Position numbers and translations under genes: made by a program. A stretch of 64,000 bases of DNA, taken from Amorphophallus konjac (lineage: Eukaryota > Streptophyta > Magnoliopsida > Alismatales > Araceae). The stretch lies in contig CM040126.1 of assembly GCA_022559845.1 (NCBI GenBank), positions 140,500,064 through 140,564,063 of the forward strand, read 5' to 3'. Positions 56,260 to 64,000 of this stretch are shown piece after piece (the stretch's first letter is position 1; every line of letters begins with the position of its first letter). Under the pieces are notes generated by a model, which saw nothing but the letters and a program-made list of their open reading frames with translations, was not told the DNA's origin and ran no database searches.

Positions 56260-57024
56260 AGTCTAACCATGTGCTACCCCGGCAGCGAGATGTTCCTCCT
56301 TTCACTAAAGGAGTCCCGAGTGAGGCAATCACACACTACACGACGTCCCTGGTCAGGTTTTCCACGTTGAGAAAGGACAACGTTTCTCCTTGGCCATGCT
56401 TTGGGGGAAAGTCGAGGTCCCTGTCCGTTTCTTCCTTCAGCTAAAACTAGGGGCAAGAGGTGAATAAGGAGGCGATAACCGATCCAAACACCCTCACGAG
56501 AGGAGGTCTCAAATAGGGGCAGTCCGTTATGACCTGACGCCACAAGAAACAAAGGAGACAACGAAGGGGTAATCTCTATGACAAAATCAAAAGCATCACC
56601 TCAAAGTCGATATAGTATGAATTATGAATTCCAAAGCTCCAGAAAGACAAAGCAAGAAAAGCTAGGCATGACAAGAGTGGCAGTACAGTTCCTCGCGGGA
56701 CGTTATGAGCCCGGTCGCATGCATGCCTAGGTGGATTAAGGTTCGATGACGGACTCAAAGCCCTGGCACAACAGACCAAATCTCTAATGGGTTGTACGGA
56801 AAGGAAATCAAGTCTTAAAAAACTTCTATATCTGGCCTAAAGCTTACCCCCCGTATTCTGTTTTTCTTTTAGGACCAAGATTAGTACCCTGGGTATGGTC
56901 CTGGCAGAAACACCGTCATGACAATTGGACCTTGTCCAGGGGTCGTCACCTCATTGCACGCCAACCTCGGGATTCTCGATATCAACAAGGAAGGGCTCAC
57001 GCTGCTGGGGAAGCACTGGTTTTC

Positions 57025-57175
57025 CAAAATCCAAACAAAATCAAACATTTTCTAAAATCCAAAAAAATTGAAATATTTCCAAAATCCAAAAACATCAAAT
57101 ATTTTCAAAACCCAAACAAATCAAATATTTTCAAAGTCTCACAAAAATCAGATATTCTCCAAAACCCCCGAAAAC
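57025..57175 (+). repeat. A-rich short tandem repeat in D
   Basis: About five copies of a degenerate 28-33 bp unit, AAAATCCAAACAAATCAAA then TATTTTC. Mostly A and C, with T-runs. Confidence 0.7.
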
Positions 57176-57403
57176 ACCATCATATGCATTGCATGCATTG
57201 CATTATTTTTATTATGTTTTCCGCCTATTTAACAAGGCTCCACCCCTTCACCAAATATTGAGAAACGGTCATTATCTAACTTGCTTGAAGGAAAGGGGTT
57301 GAGTCTAAGAACAGATCTAACTTGTTTCATGTTTAAAGTGTGCGCAGAACACAAGATCAAGATCAAAGTGAGAAGCTCACAATTATGTAGATTCAAAGGC
57401 TGT

Positions 57404-57649
57404 GACGCGTCATCACCAGACCGCTACCGTCATCCAACGGTCATATCCTTACCGTCACTCCTCTTCTTGCATAGGCTTTCTTTCTTTCAGCAGCCATCAT
57501 TCTAACGGCCAGGGTTATGACCGTTACTTACTCTAACGGTCTGAGTCTTGACCGTTACATCCCTCAGAGAACAGGGTTCTTCATGCTTCCATTCTGACGG
57601 CCTATCGTCAGACCGTCGTTTCTTTATAACGACCCATTGCACATCCGTT
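57404..57649 (+). repeat. 22-bp dyads of D, downstream cluster (6 copies)
   Basis: Starts at 57404, 57436 (21-nt variant), 57504, 57535, 57596 and 57628. 57535-57556 is a perfect dyad, AACGGTC / GACCGTT. Context TCTAACGGCCA at 57501-57511 matches the plant mitosis-specific activator consensus TCYAACGGYYA. Confidence 0.82.
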
Positions 57650-57823
57650 ACATACTCCAGAGGCTCTGCCTGTTCACATCATTCCAGACAATCAAGCCAC
57701 AAAACTCTTGCTCATTCAACTGAGACAATCTCATCTCATTCAGTCAAGCTTAATGAAAAGTGAATTCATAAAATTCCAACTTTTTGTCATACAAGCAACA
57801 TCTCTCATAAATAAAAAGATAAA

Positions 57824-59259
57824 TCAAGCTACATTAAGTTTTTTATCTGCAAGAGAGCGGATCTTCCTCAACTCTTTCACGTAGCCTCGACGTGCTTCGT
57901 CATTCTCTTCAACTTCTTCTTGCCACGGGCGCACTTTGCTGATCTCCTACATGGTCAGCGCGTTCCGGATCGCTCTTTCATCCTCCTCGGTCCCCATCTT
58001 CCTAGATAGATGGGGAGGGTAGTGTGATAGTGCAGGAGCTTGGGTTCTTGGAAGTCCGATCTGAAGATGGCACCGGTGCGGGTTGTAGATCGCCATTGTA
58101 GTGTTCCCCACTAGCTGGAGGTCCAGGCCTTGACGCCGCGGTATTTTAAGAGGAGTGCTTCGAAGGATTCTTGATCGCATATTGAACTTGTCTATTGGCA
58201 AAGTATTGAAGAAGAGGCGCCATTCATCTCGAGTTTTCTTATCCGCCGTCTTGCATTCAACCTGTGAAGAGTATCCAAACGCCCCTCCAATGAAGAAGAG
58301 AGGGTGGCTCCCGAAGATTCGGCTGGCTGAAGTTATGTCTTCCTTTGGTTGGAATTTGACTCTCACTCCCATCCAACACTCAAGAAGTATCATGGAGCCG
58401 AATAAAGGTCCTCCTAGGCAAGCTGAACTTAGTCCTTCATAGAGGTATGAGAGGATCGCTTGGGAGATGGACGTTCCCCGCCACGACCCACTAATAATGC
58501 AGAGATTTTTTATGTCTAAAAGGTGGTCGGCTGTGGTGAAAAGGAAAACTCCGCATAAGCACACCGCCACCGCCTTGGCTATTGCTTCGTATCTCTCCCA
58601 CTTGTTCTTGCAATGGGACACTATCCATTGTGCCAAGGGTGTCAAATGAACATGGTGTGGGCTGATCATGGTCCTCACGTCCTTCGGATTATGGATAAAA
58701 TCACTCAAGATCAAGGATGGGTCAATAGGCTCAACCGTGTAGCAAACCCGGTCTTCATCCCCCACCTTAGTCTTAGGAATGGCTAGGTAGGTCTCTACCT
58801 CTTCTAATAGCACTGTCGCTTCAAAGGAAGGGAAGATGAAGGTATGAGTTTGTGGATGCCACAACTCTACAAGAGCTGAAATACTTGGCCAGTCTAAAGA
58901 TAATTTCTTGAAGTTTTTGCCTAAGACCAAGAGAGGTTGAAGGTGCCATGCTTTAAGGATTGATGTGACTTCTATAGGGAGTGCCTTTACCATGGGAGCC
59001 ACCCACTTCAAATTTGAATAGCATCTTGGGCCAGGAAGGGGCTTAAGAAGGAGAAGAAGAGGGAGTCATGAAAGGAATTGAAGTGCAAAAAAATTCTGAA
59101 CTTGGTTGGATTATTGGAACTTACCACCCTTTGAGCATTAGAGCTTAGGTGCTTGGGAATCAAGGTTAGCCGTTGAAGCTCTCCGTGTTCCTTTCTTGCA
59201 GCCTTAGGTCCGATGTAGACCTTCTCCTCCACAGCCATCACCTCAAAGCTTCTCTTCAT
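57824..59259 (-). pseudogene. Antisense DUF7745-like gene of D (two exons, about 450 codons, one nonsense codon)
   Basis: Minus-strand exon 1 is 59259-59125 and exon 2 is 59041-57824; the 83-bp intron starts GTAAGT and ends CTTCTTAAG, and the exons join in phase. TAG at 57947-57949 interrupts the last 41 codons (DEARRGYVKELRKIRSLAD-type, charged helix). The core reads LDWPSISALVELWHPQTHTF then FEATVLLEEVETYLAIP, which fits the plant DUF7745 family found in Tat antisense ORFs. Function is unknown. Convergent to pol; dyads lie upstream at 59498-59950. Confidence 0.75.
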
Positions 59260-60370
59260 CTTGATTTCTACCTTTAGGAGTGGTCTTTCAGCCCTAGAGC
59301 AGAGGTTTCAGCAAAGCTATGATTTTTTTTGGTTGAGTTTCCAAGTTTTAAAGGCTTGATTTTGGTTTTAGAAGGATAAGGCTTGGGTTAGGAGGCCTTA
59401 TCTTCAATCTAGATAAGTTCTAATAGGAGATTAAGTGGATAAATCTCGGGTTTAGGCTCTCACGGCTCAATCCGTCTCGGAACACAACTCAGGCTCCAAC
59501 GGTCCATCGTGGGACCGTCATTTGTCTCTGACGCACCAGAATGGGGCCGTCGCATTTCCTGTAGGTTCAAGTTCGCCCAATCCTATTCTGTGAAGTCTGA
59601 CGGTCCAGCGTTTGACCGTCGTTCTTTCGTAACGCGTGAACTCTGAGCCGTTACACCCTCAGCCGTTCAGCTCCTTGGCTTCTGGGCTAAACATTTCCCG
59701 ACGGTCTTGGTCAGAACCGTTGCTTCACCCCGACGCGTCTCCTTTGGGCCGTCGCATTTCCTGCTAGTTGCCCTGCAAACCATCGCTCTGCCATGATCAA
59801 CGGTCTAGCATTAGGCCGTTATTTGTCTTCGACGCGCCTTCCGTTGACCGTCACTTTTCCTGCAGCCCCAGCTACAATTTGACCACTGTCATGGTTAACG
59901 GCCCTTATCTAGCGTGTTATTTGATTATGATGGTCTGAACCTGGACCGTTACATTCTCTGCTGCTGAATTGAGGCTATTTCTTTCTGCCCTTGCCTAGAC
60001 CTGGCGATCTTTCACATTTTACACCTCCTTCTTCGCACATTCTCATGCACAACTGTTTTCATTTGTCACATACATGCATTCCTACACATGCATTCATACA
60101 CACATCTTACACATTCATCATCACATACAATCCTTCATTTGTTTTTGGCATTTCACAAACACACATTCCTGCACAAAATAACAAAAGACCAAAAAGAAAT
60201 TTCATTTTTTCACTCCATTTTTCTATATAAGTCATGTACAAGTGATAACAAAAGGCAAAGAAAAAAAAATATCACTCGGCCGGCTTATCTCCCGGGCCAC
60301 CATCACTATCTCCGGTACCCTCGGGCTGCCTGGCTGTTGGTCCCATGGCGCTATGCTCACCCTCTGGCTG
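59260..60370 (-). promoter_or_regulatory. Upstream region of the D DUF7745-like gene, with dyad array; also downstream of the PMD gene
   Basis: Ten dyads in five tandem monomers (59498-59950), then a CA-rich low-complexity stretch (60000-60200). A TATATAG-like box on the minus strand lies at about 60222. No coding sequence is credible. Confidence 0.55.
59498..59950 (-). repeat. 100-bp tandem repeat of D carrying paired 22-bp dyads (10 copies)
   Basis: Dyad starts: 59498, 59530, 59599, 59631, 59700, 59732, 59799, 59831, 59897, 59929. Each monomer of 98-101 bp holds a first dyad (ACGGTC-type) and a second 32 bp later (mostly ACGCRY-type). GCATTTCCTG recurs after the second dyad. 59599-59620 is a perfect dyad. 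Confidence 0.88.
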
Positions 60371-63320
60371 TCATCTCTGGTCCGCCTCCTCGTTCCTCTT
60401 ATGGCCGGAAGAACTGGTAAAATACCCACGAACTCCGCTGATAGGGGCCACGCTCTGGCTCCGGCTGCTCGTCCCCGACCTCTTCCCCAGAAGCCGGAGT
60501 GCATCCTTCAAGGGCCCAATCGCGCCCTTCATCTCGAAGGTCTGCACTCGGAACTGATCTCGCACACCTCTTACACGTGCGATGTCAGCCCTGAGTCGCT
60601 CCATCTCTCCGTCATCCGGGCGTCGCGGGGTCTCCGCTCGCAATCTGGCCATCTCCGCCCGCACAAGCTCTGTTTCTGCTCGGGCTCTCTCCGTCTCGGC
60701 CCGGCTCCTCTCTATCTCCGCCTGGAGATGCTCTGCCTCCGACCGAGCCTGCCTCGCCTCAGCCACTGCTGCGGCTACCTCTCTCGCCTATAGATTGCAT
60801 TTCATATAGTTAATCATAAGGCATTTAATTGGCATCATCATGAGCACAAGCATTTTAGCATCTTACCCGCTCTGCGAGGGTGGCCTCCGCCTCCTCGGCC
60901 CGGGCAACCGCCCGAGCAAACTCGGCGTCCTGCTCTGCCCTGCCTCCCGCAGGTTGAGAGGAAGATGATGGGGCATCCGGTCCAGCTCGTTGGGCTCCCT
61001 CGGCCCGCTGCATTGTCATGATTAATCACATTAAGCATTTCATAAGCATAATCATTTAAGTTTAAGTTTAGAGTCTCACCAGGAGCTCCAGGGCGGTCCG
61101 GTACTCGTCCCGCTGCTGGATGGTCGAGTGGAGTAATCCCTCCAGCTCGGCTATCCATCCCTCAGGGTCTAGCTGCATTTAGAAAACATGTGAGTCATTT
61201 ACATATAGCATTGCATTTTTTTCTGCATATAAAGAGGTTTAAGGTTTAGAGTTGCATACCGGTCGTCGGGTACCTCGGTACACCCGGTCACCGTAGAGTC
61301 GAGCGAAGGCCTTCAGATATGCCTCGTCGCTCTCATCTCGCTCCTTCACCGCTCGGCCCCGCTTGTTCCAGTCGTGGACGTACTTCACCTTCCGGGCGCA
61401 CCAATCCACGTTGCCACTGATGCCTCTTGCCGACTTGCCTGGGTGGTCATCATTGTGGCGTGGAAAGGTCACCTCGGGCTGGTGTAGTCCCCGAGTCCGT
61501 AGGATCAGCCTGTAGTGCAGAGGCTCGATGATGTGGATGCAATGCAGACATATGTCTCGCCCCCTGTACGACAAGGCCGCCTCTACCCATGGCTGTCCCG
61601 TGTAAACCTCGCCACGGTACGGGGTCCATCTCACCTAGAAGCATTAAGTCCGTTCATCAGCATATAAGTTCATCATGTAGAAGCATTTAAAAGCATGTAG
61701 AAATCATTTCGAGTTCTGGACTTACCGACGTGTGTGGGTTGGAGTCCAGGTCGTCCTGGATCGTCCGGGTCAGTCTGATGATCGACCATGTGTCCCTCGC
61801 TACCGTCCATCGCCTCGCGATCGGGATGCGGCCGGGGTGGAGTAGTGTGCCTCTCCCGATGCCCAGGAGATACATGTAGCTCCAGATCTGCATTTTAGAA
61901 ATCAAGTCAGTCAAATTGCATAATCATAACATTTTTTGCATAATATAGAAAGCATTTAAATTGCACTCACCTACAGAAAAGGCGAGAAGCCGCCCAGCAT
62001 CATCTGTCGGTCCGTCGTGCTGAGGGACTCGAACAGGAACGCGAGCACTGCTGCTCCTTATGCATATCTCCCGACTCTGTGTGAGTTTTCTATCATCGAA
62101 AGCAGTCTGCAGCTGCTGACGTCCGCTCGAGTCGCGAAGATGAGCTTCCTGAATAACATCATTAGGAAGCGTCGCAGTACTTTATCTCTCTCAGGTCCTG
62201 CCTCCGCCGCCACGTGAGGGCGCACCTGGTCTATCACTCTGCCCAGATGCTCCTCGGGTAGCTCTCCTACGGTGATCGCTGCTCCTCTCAACCCCAAGCT
62301 CTCCTGTAGTACTGATCTCGAGAGTTGAGATGAGGACTGTCCCGGCCTGATCAGATCCAGTCCGAGCAGCTGCTGTGCCATCTCCCGGTAGTCGCCGTAC
62401 GTCCATCCTGTCACTGCAGCTCCGTGGACTCTCAATCCCGTAATCCTCGCTATGTCTTCTAGTGTGGCGATCATGTGGCCCCACGAGAAGATGAAGGCTC
62501 TGCTGACTGGGTCCCACCTCTCGTGCAAGGCGTACAGCAGCGGCGTGTCCATCCGGATCACCTCGATGCAGAGCACCTCGGTGAATCCCATCCCGGCCAG
62601 TCTCTCCCTCTGGTAATCGGGCAATGCCTGGTACACTGCCCGGATCTGCAGCCAGAAGATCTGCGTTCTTCTCTTTCCCTGCATTCATGTAGATCATTGG
62701 TTAGTCAATTGCATCATAAAATCATTGCATAAACATTTATAAAATAAAAACGAAACAAAAATTCAGAAATTAGAAAACCCTAAAAACAGTTTGGATCTCT
62801 GGTAGATGTAACGGCCCTGGGGTGGGGCGTTACTTGGCTCTGATGCACTCAGGGTGGCGCGTCAGGCGTGTGACGGTCACTGGCAGGACCGTCACATTGT
62901 CTGCTATTGGTTTTTTTTCCTTTGCATTCCCGAGATCTCTCACCTTGGCCAAATGGCCTACAATCATTCTAATGGGTTCGTGGACCCATTTCTACCCCTC
63001 AACCCCGCATGCATTCACAAATAAAAATCAAAAAAATCAAAAATTGAAATTAGGGTGAGGGGACCTACCTCATGGTCCATGCCCCTTCTCCTCTTCTTGG
63101 CTGGTTCTTTGGGTTCCTCTTCACCCAAGGGGGCTTCTTCTTGGTCCTCTGCAGCCGTGGGAGCTCCCTCTTCCTCCCTTGGATCTCTTCTCACCGTTTG
63201 CTCTTCTTCCACCGGCGGGATGGCCTCCCGTTCTAGCCGGCGGTGGAACCGCCATATTGCCTTCCTCTTTCCTCTCTCCCTCTTCTATGGAGGCGGCTGG
63301 GATGGCTCGTCGCCGGCCAT
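60371..63320 (-). pseudogene. Antisense PMD and coiled-coil gene of D (seven exons, about 716 codons, disabled)
   Basis: Minus-strand exons: 63320-63069, 62678-61971, 61887-61726, 61634-61260, 61172-61080, 61007-60866 and 60787-60371, all with GT..AG introns of 72-390 bp and matching phases. Exon 2 has the plant-mobile-domain start (LLYALHERWDPVSRAFIF, then MIATLEDIARITGLRVHG), exon 3 a membrane-like LLGIGRGTLLHPGRIPIARR, and exon 4 RWTPYRGEVYTGQPW and EPLHYRLILRTRGLHQPEV. Exons 5-7 form a long coiled coil (ARAETERARAETELVRAEMA). Lesions: TAG 63285, TAA 62058, TAG 61971, and an extra C in the run at 60898-60901 that shifts exon 6. Dyads lie in intron 1 and upstream. Confidence 0.85.
62810..62893 (-). 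repeat. 22-bp dyads in intron 1 of the D PMD gene (3 copies)
   Basis: 62810-62831, 62842-62863 and 62872-62893. The last is a perfect 10-bp inverted repeat, TGTGACGGTC / GACCGTCACA, with an 8-nt centre. Confidence 0.85.
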
Positions 63321-64000
63321 TGGAGCGGTGGGGTTGGTGATCGTCGGAGGTTTCTCGGTTGAAGGTTTTGGGGTGTTGAATGTGGAATGAATGGGCCGTG
63401 ACCGTTCGGGTTTTATTTTTTTGAACGCTCAAGAAATGTGACGGTCTATCAACCGACCGTCACATCCTTCTGACGCGTTTGTCTTCGATCGTTACATGTG
63501 TTCGCCCTGTTTTATTGAAGAATGTGAACCGCCTGGTTTTTGACGGCCCAGTATTGGTCCGTTATTTCGTGTGACGCCCTTACACTAGACCGTTACAAAC
63601 TTGCAAGTTTCTTGATGAATTAAATGGTCTAATTGGTGTTAAAAAGGTTCCATTTCCTTCATGTTGTTCATTATTGATGCCTTTCGCACATACAAATGGT
63701 TATGCCTTAATTCGTGTTCATATTTGTTATTGGCTAACCTCTTTCCATGAAGGAATTTATGAACAAAGTCACGCTGATGGGGACATCACCCAGGATTCCC
63801 TTTGGCTCGACACCTCTCTCCCTTCCGGAGACAGGTAGTGTGTGACTGCACGACTTGATGGGCCCACGGTGACACAGGAGCTTATTACTAAGGACATATT
63901 GATGTATTTTCTCCTTTCTTGAGTCATTTTGATGTACTTGTCCTTATTTTGAGTCATATCCCTAGGTCATCACGTTATTTATCTATGTTTGTTAGGCTAG
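63321..64000 (-). promoter_or_regulatory. Upstream region of the D PMD gene with dyads; window end
   Basis: Four dyads (63440-63594) start 120 bp upstream of the ATG. From 63600 to 64000 I see no gene and no sequence matching the D LTR at 46321-47210. Confidence 0.5.
63440..63594 (-). repeat. 22-bp dyads upstream of the D PMD gene (4 copies)
   Basis: 63440-63461, 63472-63493, 63542-63563 and 63573-63594. The first extends to an 11-bp perfect inverted repeat, ATGTGACGGTC / GACCGTCACAT. Confidence 0.85.

Larger units (their letters stand above)
56260..57823 (+). other. D non-coding region downstream of integrase
   Basis: No credible ORF. It contains an A-rich tandem repeat (57025-57175) and six dyads (57404-57649). 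Plus (pol) and minus (antisense gene) transcripts would converge here. Confidence 0.6.
46321..64000 (+). mobile_element. D: Tat-type Ty3/gypsy element with two antisense genes and a 22-bp dyad family (3' LTR outside window)
   Basis: In order: LTR part with TATA box, primer site (47221), leader, gag, protease, G-patch, RT, two RNase H domains, integrase (ends 56259), then non-coding repeats and two minus-strand genes (57824-59259 and 60371-63320). No 3' LTR is met by 64000, so the element exceeds 17.7 kb. Coding regions carry many nonsense codons and at least two frameshifts, and the integrase has a catalytic change, so this copy is inactive. The left limit is uncertain: U3 seems very short, and A-right may have inserted into it. 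Confidence 0.85.

Noticed and set aside
60242..60793. 183-aa plus-strand ORF
   Set aside because: It overlaps exon 7 of the antisense PMD gene on the opposite strand; the coiled-coil reading on the minus strand is far more protein-like.
43..64000. Ordinary host genes, tRNAs or rRNAs
   Set aside because: All protein motifs found belong to retroelements; I saw no cloverleaf-like or rRNA-like sequence by eye. The only tRNA-related strings are primer binding sites.

Overview
The window looks like intergenic DNA from a large, repeat-rich flowering-plant nuclear genome. Nearly all 64 kb can be assigned to nested LTR retrotransposons: long direct LTRs, tRNA primer sites, gag/pol domains of the plant Ty3/gypsy Tat type (two RNase H domains) and Ty1/copia SIRE type (gag, several polypurine tracts), and introns in the antisense genes. 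I see no ordinary host gene, tRNA or rRNA.

Layout. (A-left, 1-2841, minus) 5' part of an unclassified LTR element: 2.07 kb LTR, Met-type primer site and an ORF running off the window. (C, 2842-3748 and 38429-about 40530, minus) a SIRE-like LTR and internal piece, split by B. (B, 3749-38428, plus) a giant Tat element with 3.0 kb LTRs, about 25.2 kb once the nested F is removed. It holds gag-protease, RT, a degenerate RNase H, a second RNase H, integrase, two blocks of palindromic tandem repeats, then a four-exon ANTISENSE gene of 1,688 codons with plant-mobile-domain (PMD)-like features and a C-terminal coiled coil. (F, 16233-25753, minus) a young SIRE element inserted in B with AAAAG target duplications; it has gag but no pol. 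(E, about 40531-42830, plus) decayed 5' end of another Tat element. (A-right, about 42842-46315, plus) 3' part of an A-family element with an unrecognised ORF and 3' LTR. (D, about 46321 to beyond 64000, plus) a second Tat element with gag, protease, G-patch, RT, two RNase H domains and integrase, then TWO antisense genes: a two-exon DUF7745-like gene and a seven-exon PMD-plus-coiled-coil gene. Both carry nonsense codons.

The most interesting structure is regulatory. D carries about 30 copies of a 22-bp dyad (7-bp arm, 8-bp variable centre, 7-bp arm, consensus AACGGTC-N8-GACCGTT). They lie only in its non-coding parts: LTR, leader, upstream of both antisense genes and in an antisense-gene intron. 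B instead shares a GCGCCGAGA motif between its LTR and the upstream region of its antisense gene. I infer that these elements pair an antisense-encoded PMD protein with element-specific short motifs, perhaps as a self-regulation or anti-silencing system. The motif layouts and gene structures are read from the sequence; the link between protein and motif is not shown by it.

Relative age, from the sequence: C was split by A-left and B, and B was later hit by F. B's LTRs differ at about 3% of the first 470 bp I compared by eye, and F's at about 1%.
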